Of a DNA stretch of 64,000 nucleotides, positions 24,056-34,745 are shown piece by piece (position 1 is the stretch's first letter; every line of letters starts with the position of its first letter). The DNA is from Siphonodentalium dalli. Lineage: Eukaryota; Mollusca; Scaphopoda; Gadilida; Siphonodentaliidae. A program made the translations under genes and the position numbers. The DNA is taken from positions 194,687,887-194,751,886 of the forward strand of contig CP136062.1 in assembly GCA_032622095.1 (NCBI GenBank). Reading direction: 5' to 3'. The notes under the pieces are model-generated. The model had not been told where the DNA came from and did no database searches. It was given only the letters and a program-made list of their open reading frames with translations.

Positions 24056-24418
24056 AGTGAAGCAACCAGAAATTTCCGAGAAATTCCAGGTGTGCATCCC
24101 CCCGATGAGTTGGAATTTTCCAACTGCATGGTACCTCAATCTGGCCAACTGTTGGGAATGTTCAATCCAAACACCAATATGGTGGCAGAGTTCCAACTGA
24201 TGGACCGAAACTAAGAACATATTCGAGTTTGTATCTAAAAACAACAATTTCGCACTAATTATGGTTGGGGATCAAACAGTCTGATAAATATCCATTACTT
24301 TCAAGTTTCAACTACGTCTGACGACACCGGGATTCTGACTGATTTCAGTTATTGAAATGAAACAGGGTCTAATGGGGATCAAAGTATCAGAACAAGTTTA
24401 ACATATGTTTGGCGTGAA

Positions 24419-25262
24419 TTTTCCAACTGGTGTTATGTGAGGCTTACAATTCCTAACTGGTGTTATGTGAGGCTTACAATTCCTAACTGGTGTTATGTGA
24501 GGCTTACAATTCCTAACTGGTGTTATGTGAGGCTTACAATTCCTAACTGGTGTTATGTGAGGCTTACAATTCCTAACTGGTGTTATGTGAGGCTTACAAT
24601 TCCTAACTGGTGCTATGTGAGGCTTACAATTCCTAACTGGTGTTATGTGAGGCTTACAATTCCTAACTGGTGTTATGCGAGGCTTACAATTCCTAACTGG
24701 TGTTATGTGAGGCTTACAATTCCTAACTGGTGTTATGTGAGGCTTACAATTCCTAACTGGTGTTATGTGAGGCTTACAATTCCTAACTGGTGTTATGTGA
24801 GGCTTACAATTCCTAACTGGTGTTATGTGAGGCTTACGATTCCTAACTGGTGTTATGTGAGGCTTACAACTCCTAACTGGTGTTATGTGAGGCTTACAAT
24901 TCCTAACTGGTGTTATGTGAGGCTTACAATTCCTAACTGGTGTTATGTGAGGCTTACAATTCCTAACTGGTGTTATGTGAGGCATACAATTTCCAATTGA
25001 TGTTATGTGAGGCTTACAATTCCTAACTGGTGTTATGTGAGGCATACAATTTCCAATTGATGTTATGTGAGGCTTACAATTCCTAACTGGTGTTATGTGA
25101 GGCATACAATTTCCAATTGATGTTATGTGAGGCTTACAATTCCTAACTGGTGTTATGTGAGGCATACAATTTCCAATTGATGTTATGTGAGGCTTACAAT
25201 TCCTAACTGGTGTTATGTGAGGCATACAATTTCCAATTGATGTTATGTGAGGCATACAATTT
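24419..25262. repeat. 30-bp minisatellite, about 28 copies, open on both strands
   Basis: The unit is GTTATGTGAGGCTTACAATT plus CCTAACTGGT. Because 30 is a multiple of 3 and the unit lacks stops in these frames, it gives a 285-codon minus frame (repeat KPHITPVRNC) and a 187-codon plus frame (repeat RLTIPNWCYV). The last 300 bp switch to a 60-bp dimer in which every second unit is GGCATACAATTTCCAATTGA. The flanking text (TTTCCAACTGGTG before, GACCAAAGTTGTGGGGAGGG after) matches the inside of the hAT-type elements. I regard the frames as by-products. Confidence 0.9.
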
Positions 25263-25772
25263 GTAACTGATGATTATGTCAGGCATACAATTTCCAATTG
25301 AATTCCAACTCTTGACAATATTGACCAAAGTTGTGGGGAGGGAGGATCGGGGCGTGAGACACCCGATCACGGCCTACCGCTACGTCTCCGAGAATGGACT
25401 GGATATACCCATCGCAGAGATTATTCCATGTGCCTGAAGTTTGTTTCGTCAAACAGACGACTAAAAGTGACATGGCGGTTTGGAGTCATAAATTATACCT
25501 AGCAATGTGCACTTGTGATAGGTTCCGGTCAGTTCCGGTGGCAAAATTTTGAGACGAAAAAAAACGTGAAATATTTGTTCACGAAACTTATATGCCACAA
25601 AAATACACAGAATTCAGCAGAATTGATAAAAATAAATCGGGCCTTGTGTGTGAAACAATTAATAGCGTTTTTCTCACTACTGTGTGAACTATTGATCACA
25701 ACTTTTATTACTCGGTATACGGGTTTTCATTGTATATAATGTATATATCGGTATATCGTGTATCTTGTCGTT

Positions 25773-27790
25773 ATGGTGTTTTCTCCCTCTTGACAAGGGG
25801 GGGGTGTGCAAATAACACCCATGACGAGGCATGTCCGTTGACACTTCTGACACTTCTGTACTCGACACAGATGAGATGGAACCCAGTAACTTATTAATGG
25901 ATGGTAACACGGTCGGTGTTGTGATGTAGTGATGTGGGTCAAGGTGCTCGAAAAGAACCAAAATATCTTCTCGGATATTGACTGATGTTCACAAGAGGTA
26001 TTTAATCAGGTGCTAATTTTACGACCTCATAAAAGTGCCACATATTAAATCAGAAGATCGCCTCTTAAAGAATATTTATGTTTTACTCGATATCGATACA
26101 CGTTATATATGGCAGTTTTCCCTCGTCTTTTCCAATCAGTAATGTCAGTCGAGGCAAACAACGTTACTGTCAAAGGGATAGTTCTAACCATGCCTTTCTA
26201 ATAGTACACATTAAAGTCCCGTATATAGTGGGTTTAAAGCCACATGGCGGTTTGCGCTCCAAAATACACATAATATTATTCGCTTTTGAATTTTTCCCGC
26301 TATCGTAATAGGTCGATAAATATCTTAACTACTTTTCTACGAGTATTCTGTAACCGAAAAAGACGCATTGGAGTAATGAAAAATACAACTCTGAATACGG
26401 TGTTTGGGTGCCAAACACAACACAACAGCCATTTGCACGATAAGGAACAGAAAAGAGCGTTCCGCGTCAGTCCATTCCTGATATGGTAGAAATAAAGAGC
26501 GTTTCTCTTACTTCTGGCGAAAAATTGAAAACGGCTGGAAAATGGCTGTGACTTTGCCAAGTATTTTTTCAATATTTCGTGTATTTATCGACCAATCATA
26601 TCCGTCCCTCCAAATTACGTAGACAAAATTTGGAGGTTCGTTTGAGCCATGTCCCTTTAAGTATGAAATTGTGTTATATCCCGGTTCGGTTCCGGGGATA
26701 AAAATATATCTTTAAATGTGTGAATTAAAATGTATGAACTTTATGTCACACAAAAAAACTGTATTTTAGTTAAGCATGGAACAATAAAGAGTGTTCCTTG
26801 TTAGCCTTCTCCTGATGTTGTAAACATAAAGAGCGTTTATCTAACTTGTGTGGGAACAATTGGGACAACAGCAGGGAGTCTGCAATGAGTTGGACAAGTT
26901 TTATCAGAGTATATAAAATCAGTAGATCGGTATTTCGTGAATATATCGACCTATGTTATTCCTCTTCCAAATTACTTACATGTATGCATAACTTTGAGGT
27001 TCAAATGTCCGTTTAATAGAATAATAGTTCCACTTATAATTTAAGTGGACCATTACTGTTTCCGCAAATAACCGCGGACATAACTGACGAACAAGTATGC
27101 GCCAAGATAATCGCCATTGGTCACATGATATCATTTCACACAAAACAACGAGAAAAGGTTATTGTGTCGAAAGTATTCTTCACACGAATATTTTTAACGA
27201 AAACCAAAAGGAAACTAGAGGTGATTTACTAAGAATAACATGGGTTCCCCGCAGTGCAACCGTCTTCGCGATAAGAGTAGCCATGTTGTATTATCACTAC
27301 ATATATAGAAGGCGAAGACTCGTCTGAGCCACCGACCCACAGGACGAACCCCCCCCCCCCCCATAAAGAGAAATATCCACCGTTATTGTCACCCTCGCGA
27401 TTATATCATTATATTAAGTGAACAGATGTTGTACACTATGAATTATAATGTTTGTGTGTGATTATATTTTATGTTCATTTTGTGTCATACAATTATGTGG
27501 GGAGAGAGACCATTTGTAAGTTGTAAAACTTGTGTCTCAATCCCGTTGCGATATTATTATGCAATAAAATATGTTTACACTAAGAGTAGCCATATCAAAA
27601 AGAAGAACTATATTCAAATGAGTCTGACCAACCTCATTTCAGATGCACCGGTTCCCACGATGCAAGTATCTATATCTATATCACAGGGTTTTTTTTCCGG
27701 CCTCGAAAAAACCCACCCACCTGTCTCTGGAAGTTATTTGCACGTACCCCCTTGTCAAGAGGGAGATAACGCCACAACTATACCATAAGT
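25773..27790. mobile_element. ~2-kb inverted-repeat element (CTCCCTCTTGACAAGGGGG arms)
   Basis: Arms of roughly 50 bp at 25773-25822 and 27733-27787 are inverted copies sharing TCTCCCTCTTGACAAGGGGG and TGCAAATAAC. Between them are AT-rich non-coding sequence and two segments of AATAAAGAGCGTT text (26459-26510 and 26777-26840) related to the 42-bp minisatellites at 47 and 49 kb. A block at 26200-26310 (CCACATGGCGGTTTGCGCTC) recurs inverted at 53350-53440. No clear target duplication was read. Confidence 0.5.
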
Positions 27791-28421
27791 CAGACGGTCC
27801 TCATGACCTGATTAGATTGTCGTCCGCTTCTTAACGACTGATAAAAAGCCTGGACAACTAAGTCGATGCACAGTCGCATGTGAACAGCTTCCCAGCATGC
27901 AAGGCATGCATGGTTGTCAATATAGCTGTGTCCATTCTCAACGACTCGTACATTTCCGCTGGCTGGGGAAATAACCTCTTTCATAATTAGAAATCATATC
28001 TGCCGATATATTTAAATTACGCGATTGACCATGTGCATATACCGATAAGTGCGTCTGTTGGCTGGGAGACCCGTCTGTTAAACTTGAACCAATTATTGTT
28101 ATATTTATTACAATTTATCACTATTTAGTGCATGAGCATTGAGCAAGTCTGGTACTGGTATATACAGTGAATACATACTGGTACATGCACATATATGCGC
28201 CAACGAGTGAAGGCCATCGCCTTATAACCAGGGCCGTACGTTGTAGCATTGTGCGAATATGGTTTCTATTTATGGAAGAGGTTATTTCCCCAGCGAAGCG
28301 GAAATGGCTGAGTCGTTGAGAATGTATCTGTGTCAAGTTCAAATTGACTCCACTAACAAAAAGTCCGACCGAAGTCATAATCGCAGGTGTGCAGTTTCCA
28401 TGTAGTGGTATAGTGATAAGA
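27791..28421. other. No gene seen
   Basis: AT-rich. Two partly inverted blocks around GAAATAACCTCTTTCAT (27967) and GAAGAGGTTATTTCCCCAGC (28274) suggest one more small decayed inverted-repeat element. Confidence 0.35.
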
Positions 28422-28425
28422 TTAA

Positions 28426-28818
28426 CCCTTTACCCAACAGAAGGGCCCTGTGCCAATGCATTCTCTTATATATGCGAGTCGACCATAGGTCGCCTCGCAT
28501 ATATAAGAGAATGCATTGGCTTAACACATTAAAAATTATAAAATTGTTAAAGAATGTAAGAAAAAATGGTAAAAAGTGTTAAACAAATATTTTTTTTAGG
28601 CCAATGCATTCTCTTATATATGCGAGGCGACCGATGGTCGACTCGCATATATAAGAGAATGCATTGGCACAGGGCTAACTGTAACTATCACAATGTGGTC
28701 AAGGAGCCGGTTCCAATGATATCCATATTTGTATGGTTCTATTGAGACAGACCGAAGATATTTTAGGCTGTTGAAGCTTTATTTGGCCGGTTTTGGCCGT
28801 TTTGTTGGGGGTAAAGGG
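28426..28818 (+). mobile_element. TTAA-flanked MITE, subfamily A, copy 1
   Basis: The ends are CCCTTTACCCAACAG and, inverted, CCCTTTACCCCCAAC, between TTAA sites at 28422-28425 and 28819-28822. It holds two hairpin modules (28452-28520 and 28600-28668) in opposite loop polarity, separated by an AT-rich spacer, then a unique segment (ATCACAATGTGGTCAAGGAG). It is non-coding. Closely similar copies lie at 56754-57135 and 57280-57660. Confidence 0.85.
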
Positions 28819-29141
28819 TTAACAAAAAAATACAAGACCGGGCAATGCATGTCAATTTAATTTGGTGTAAGATATACATGCGTGTGTCTCTTCAGCAATC
28901 GTTGACACACAATACTCAAAATTCACGTACGCACCCAGCTGGTTAAGTGGTCGCGCATAGTTGCTATGATGATTATGGGTCCAGTTGACTTGCTATGATG
29001 CTGGTAGGACAAGCTGATGCTATTAAGAAAAAGTACCGTTGTTTTTTTCAAAACTTAGCCTTTGGCTAATCTGAACGAATCGAGGAAAAAGCCATTATAT
29101 TTATAAATAATTAAAAACAGATATAATGTAAACTATTTTAA

Positions 29142-29665
29142 AGGCACGGGCGGCGTTCGTTGCAGAAATATTCATATTTGTTCAAATCGCCATCAACAGA
29201 AGGAATATTAAAATATGTATAGTTTTTGTTCATATTCCAAACTTAATCAGCGCGTAAATAGTATAGTATCGTCAAGACGTATGATGGTGTACGTAAACAA
29301 GAGAGTACTCGTGTTACAGAAGTTGTGCTTCTGTTTACATAACACAGCGCAATTCTATTGGTTAATCACACACAAATGATATAAACGCTCTTTATTATTT
29401 CCATATCAGGAAAACAGTAACAAAATAAAGCTCTTTATGTTTACCATATCCGGATCTAAACAAAAGCCAGGAAACGTAACGTTTTTTTGCTTTGTTTACA
29501 TAACAGAGCAAACAAAATTGACAATAACATACTGTTTATGCCATATTTCTGATTGGTGTAAGAACAAGGTCTGTCTATATTTTACTATTCTTTCTGTTTA
29601 TGGCGGTTTTTGACGGAGGTGAATATTTTAACAGCATATACCCACTATCAAGGCCGCCCGTATCT
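29142..29665 (-). mobile_element. TTAA-flanked element, family D (ACGGGCGGC ends), copy 1
   Basis: A 524-bp element between TTAA sites at 29138-29141 and 29666-29669. The ends are AGGCACGGGCGGCG and, inverted, AGATACGGGCGGCC. It carries two AAAGAGCGTT-type units, the apparent source of the 42-bp minisatellites. The other copy, 61968-62487, is 520 bp and in the opposite orientation. Confidence 0.8.
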
Positions 29666-29808
29666 TTAATTAATAATGACACTTTTGGTTAATGCAAACC
29701 AGTCATAATCAAACTGGCTATTCTTGTCGTTTTGCAAACACTTGAGCTGCCATAATTAAAATATTTAAAAATATATACATGTTCATCAATGATTCACGCA
29801 GACACTAT

Positions 29809-29957
29809 ACAGTAATGCCCAAAGTAATCGACCATTTAGCTACAGCAGAATTATGGGTAACTTTTCAGGATTTAGTCGGAAATATGGCTTGTTGCCATTC
29901 ATCGGGGAGAGCTTTCCGATGAATGGCAACAAGCCATATTTCCGAGTAAATAAATCG
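29809..29957 (+). repeat. Hairpin element carrying the ATGGGTAA...CTCTC core
   Basis: TACAGTAATGCCC and AGCAGAATTATGGGTAAC are shared with the element at 39906-40050. Here the second half of the core is repeated as an inverted copy: GGAAATATGGCTTGTTGCCA... pairs perfectly over about 28 bp with ...TGGCAACAAGCCATATTTCC. Confidence 0.75.
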
Positions 29958-30019
29958 CTGGCATTATATATATATAGACAAACACCGCAAAATGACAACT
30001 TGCGAACAAATAACATGAA

Positions 30020-30382
30020 CCCTTTCAGTGCCAGGGGCCGATCTCATCGGCCCTAATATTTTTGGGTATGCTTAAGCATGCTATAGCGAATTTAAAAACA
30101 AACTGGATAAAACCTTAGAGGCATGTTATAACTCAAAACTATCACCAAGTATTCATAGTAATAATTTTGATGCCCATGAAAAACGTAAGATTCCCTGGCA
30201 TTAAACCTACAAAATAAGTCTGTTAAAGAATATAAGAAATAATTATTAAAATTGTAAAAAATTGTAAAAAAATAATAACAAATGATGAACAATTGTTAGG
30301 CCAATGCATTCTTTTATATATGCGAGGCGACCTATGGTCGACTCGCATATATAAGAGAATGCATTGGCACAGGGTATATGGG
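30020..30382 (-). mobile_element. TTAA-type MITE, subfamily B, copy 2
   Basis: Inverted relative to 1562-1995. It begins CCCTTTCAGTGCCAGGGG, shares GGTATGCTTAAGCATGCTAT and the CATGAAAAACGTAAGATTCC block, and has one hairpin module at 30300-30368. The flanking sites have decayed to TGAA and TTGA. Confidence 0.7.
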
Positions 30383-31054
30383 TTGATACAAAAATCGGAC
30401 CTGGCACTTCTTAAAAGCATAGGAGCGTCATAACAATTCAGCGGATTCAACAAGCATCATCGCAATTAGAAAGACCACTTGGCAAGGTTGGTGATTCATA
30501 TGCCACGATAATAATTTCCCCGCCGTCAATTAATGCAGTTCGTCACACAGGTCACTCTGCGTGTGCAACATATTTTCGCGGAAAAGTTTCACAATTGACC
30601 TATAATATTCACATAGGTTCAATTTGGATTATTTGGTTATAAAATAAGCCGATAGACCTATATCCATTATTCAGTTTTATGACGCAGGCCGCAGTGAAAG
30701 CACATTTTAAAGAGCGTATATCTGGTAGGCCTAAGTCGCGAGTTGGTTTATTCGTGTTCTTTTCCGTACATAATGAACTTACAATAAGACATTTTGAGTC
30801 GATAATGGCACTAAAACACTCTCAATTTCAGTTCGTTATAGATTCAAATAAGGCGATTCTAAGCCGATTATGAACCTAAAACAAATCATACTATATAAGC
30901 CCATAACGTGCAGATTTTCGAGAGAACAGACTGGCATACTTTTACTTAGCAAAATCAGTTTGGCCCACCAGCATCATAGAAATTCAGCAGGACACATCAA
31001 CATCATAACATGTATAGGAAGTTAGCATGCGGGACTACTTAACCAGGGGTTTAG

Positions 31055-33146
31055 ACTGGGAACTTTATAACATTGAATAAACAAGGCAGATATATTTATT
31101 TGTCACTGCTTGTTCCTCGATAATCTATTTCACACTAGACGCTGGTCCCATGCGAATTTTGTGAGCCTTTGTCGAGTAAACATTGAATTAGTTACCCGTG
31201 AGAAATTATATAATTGTTAGCGACGCAAAGCATATTCGCTTACACAGTCACTGAATCGTGAAATTTCGAGTTGGGACCTTCACCAACAGTGAAGTACATT
31301 ATTAAGGAGCAATTAAGTTCTAAGAAATATATTACCTGCACTGTTTTTCCCCAATGTTATCCTCCCTGTCACAACAGGGGTGGGGGGTTCTGCAGAAAAA
31401 GTCCAGACACAGGGAGGGGGTGAGAGGGTGGTTCGATGAAGGAAAATGTGTGATTTTTCCCCAATCAACACATGTATCAAAGATTAATTAGGAATCATTA
31501 AGATATTGGAAATACATTACATAGTTTCGTACTCTTATTACCTGTTGCATCATTTCTGAGTATGATATGCCCATATTATAGAGAACACTATATGCATCAT
31601 CATGTTGGACGCTCATGATTCTATTATACCGGTGCATACAGCCCAGCTGTGCACCTATTGAGTTGGGCTGATTTTTTAAAACCTACTTAAAGCAAGAATG
31701 CGTATCATTTAATTTCAAAGGTACAGGTTTTAAATGATATTATAAAGCCCATGTTCCACTCCCAATACTATTACATGTACTTCAGGCAGTGGCTATCACG
31801 GTCTTATTCTTTCTCTGTATATCTGCTAGTCAATGTTCAAGTCAATAAGCATGTACCAGCAGTCCATGTCTACACGAATAAAACAAATTCATTTTTAATG
31901 ACAAAATGAAAATGTGCAACCGCATGTCAACAGTATAAAATTATAACAAGATATTTGCAAATATCATCTTGCCCTCGGAGCCTTTTACACCAGTTAGCGA
32001 ATACCCAAACCATATTATTTTGTAAATGATGGTAGACCATACATATGCAATCAAACAATCACCGACATAATGCACAGTCCATTGGGATGCAACTTGGACT
32101 CATTGGCCAAAAAACTTGGACACTGTATATGTGCACTATTAGAGTTGTGAGGTGAAAGTTGTAGGCCTATGATGATATTCCTATACATAATGCATATCTT
32201 TATATATTCACTCACAAGTTGTTGGCAATGTTGGCAAAAAGATGGGAAGCAGATACCTATATATGGGAAAGACTGTTTTGCGATTTTGCTTCCGATTACT
32301 GTATGCTACTATCAATCAACTGTATTTGGTTGCATTAATATGTTGGAATATGCTAAATATTAATTGCTAAGAAAGAACCAGGCTGATAAAATTTTATTGG
32401 ATATTATTCTGATTTATTTACTAATTTTAGGAGGGCGGATCCCAAAATGTTGGTATGGAAAAAAAAAATGCACAGAGAGTGGGGGTGGGTGGTCAGCTAG
32501 CGGGAATTTTTTTTTTGGAAACCTATGTCTGCAAATTTTGTCAAGACTTAACATAAAACAGCTCCCATTTTCTGTACTGGTGTATGTGATCTCTATACGC
32601 GTGGCGTAGCTGGAGTAGAGATTCATGACATGTTCTAGGGTTTAGTATCAACATTTAGGGAGTCAAAGGATTGATTATTTATAGTGTGTTAGTATATATA
32701 AGCCCGCAATATGTTGCTGACCTCGTCAAATGATAGGGTATATTTTATAAACATTGAATTGTCGACTCGATATATGGGAATGACATAACATAACCCATGC
32801 ATATACACAAATACAATTCACAGGAACGCTCATTACATGTACATTCAACAATGACAAGACTGTATTGTTATTGACCCTATATATTGATCATTCGTGGAGT
32901 CGTGGACCCTATGCATGTATATTGGTACTTATTAAAAAAAAGGCATGTCTCTAATAAAGTAGAAGTTATCAAACAATGGAATATCATATTCAATATCCAC
33001 ATGCCAACATATTATATGGATCCACATTAAAAATGACATTCGAGATTTTTTCTCACCCATATCAATTCGATTTACCGAGTGTCACAATGACCAGGCAAAT
33101 TAGCTTCAAATTAAACGAATTTGTGACAATTGATAGTCAGTCTCTT
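31055..33146. other. No gene seen
   Basis: AT-rich intron 1 sequence with short frames only. Short stretches resemble 13150-13540 (TTCGAG.TGGGACCTTCAC.. CAG.GAAGTACATTATTAAG) and 38100-38300, so a decayed dispersed repeat of the type CATGAGATTCTCTACTCTGGCTA is present. Confidence 0.35.
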
Positions 33147-33150
33147 TTAA

Positions 33151-33656
33151 CCCATTTTTAACTAAATGGATTCTCCCATCAGTTATAAAAGTATACTTTA
33201 GAATGGTCTATTATTCACACACAGTTCATGGAATATAACCAGTTAAGACGACAGGTATAATACAAATGCACAAGGATTCCCGATCTTTAGTGAGAAATGT
33301 TCAGTTCAACAATTTGTTGAATTTATTATCTGAACATTGCCTCAGGGAACTACTCACCAATGAGTATTTAGTATAAAAAAAGGTTAAAAGACGATGATTA
33401 TCTTCCATGTTAACCCGTTCTTTACTAAACACTCAGACACGAGTAGTTCCCTTAGGCAATGTTCAGATAATAAATTCAACAAAGGACCATTTACTGAACA
33501 TTTACCACCAATGAATAGGAATCATTCAGCACTTGTGTTATATTTTCGTCCGTCTGTCGTCTGCTCATTTTCCTGAACACCCATCCAAATGAAATATAGA
33601 CCAGTCCAATGTATACGTTAATAGCTGGATGGGAGAATCCAGTTAGTACTGAAAGG
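33151..33656. mobile_element. TTAA-type MITE with an internal 42-bp inverted repeat
   Basis: The outer ends CTAAATGGATTCTCCCATC and (inverted) CTAACTGGATTCTCCCATC follow TTAACCC / AACCCTT-like termini; the right TTAA has become TTAT. Inside, a 42-bp arm at 33313-33354 (ending TCAGGGAACTACTC) pairs with 33440-33481 (starting GAGTAGTTCCCTTAGG). It is non-coding. Confidence 0.65.
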
Positions 33657-33752
33657 GTTATTCTGAAATATTATCGCTGGCCTCTTAGAGAGATTTGTTT
33701 GTTGTGAGAACAGATTAGGACAGCTGTCTTGAATCAGACAGAGCAACCTTAA

Positions 33753-34741
33753 AGGCCCACTTAATTTTCGAACCCCCAGATCACATATATAAAATATATG
33801 CCATATTGTATAAAATTTGAAATAGGAAGCTCCAAAACGTTATATTTACACACTAAGTGTTGTCATCACTAAATCCAGCATTCTGATTGGTCGGCGCCCA
33901 CGTGGCTGGTTGCAGATATTTCTCGGTGAATGCGTAACGCCTCATAACACCAAGCTAATAACACCATCGATACTTCATTAGGTTTGGAAAGACGAACGCG
34001 TAATGCTTTGGGCGCATTTTGACTCGCGCAGGATTGACTTAATACATCATCGGGTTTCAACATGAAGAGAAATTGTTCCTATTAACTTTTGCCAAGAGTG
34101 CTATTGGGTATTTTGGGCTGATCTTGTCACGATACACTTTTCGATTTAAATATATTTACAAAAGCGGCTTTTTCGCTAAATGTATATAAATATAAGGATT
34201 AACTGTCATGTGGACTATTTTTATGGAGATGTAACGGTGAGGTAAGTGGACATAACTTGTATGTAAAACCCTTCGGGTTTTACACAAGTTATGTCCACTT
34301 ACCTCACCGTTACATCTCCATAAAAACAGTCCACATGACAGTTAATCCTTATGTATTATCAACTTATCCGGTGTAATAAACTGTGAACATGTTGTTTTTG
34401 CTGAGTTACTGACGTGATTTTTTCATCTGAAATGTTGACCAAATTGTATTATTTTCAATGGAGGGGAATAACTCTAAATCTTAAATATAGAGTTATTCCC
34501 CTTCCATTGAAAATACATTTTAGTTTGAATTCTGTTGCATCCTGGGAGCCAAAACGGGGGTGGTTTTCTATTATTTCAGCTGTTTTCTATTTCTCTATGG
34601 GCATCCTCTGAGACACAGACGTTTAAAATGGTGATGAATTATAGTATTTTAATCATATTTTATGTCATAGATTGTTATTAAAACCATATATCAAGGCAGT
34701 ATAAAAAAAATAATCAGTGACGCGAAAATTAAGTGGGGTCT
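33753..34741. mobile_element. TTAA-flanked ~1-kb element, family F, with long internal hairpins
   Basis: The ends are AGGCCCACTTAATTTTCG and, inverted, AGACCCCACTTAATTTTCG, between TTAA sites at 33749-33752 and 34742-34745. Two strong hairpins lie inside: 34194-34350 (arms about 67 bp, about one mismatch per arm, then an inner stem capped CCC-TTCG-GGT) and 34452-34513 (arms about 27 bp, AATGGAGGGGAATAACTCTA). No coding frame was recognised. Confidence 0.75.
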
Positions 34742-34745
34742 TTAA

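Larger units (their letters stand above)
28937..31054. mobile_element. Inverted-repeat element, long form, with other elements nested inside
   Basis: The left arm at 28937-29095 (AGCTGGTTAAGTGGTC, TATGATGCTGGTAGGACAAG, TTGGCTAATCTGAACGAATC) is matched inverted at 30960-31053 (CCACCAGCATCATAG, CTACTTAACCAGGGGT). The short form at 40849-41178 shares both arms. The extra length here is explained by a nested family D element, a hairpin/core element and a subfamily B MITE. Confidence 0.5.

Noticed and set aside
24398..25255. 285-codon frame on the minus strand with a decapeptide repeat (KPHITPVRNC)
   Set aside because: It is the translation of a 30-bp minisatellite that is open on both strands; there is no signal peptide, splice context or non-repeat coding flank.
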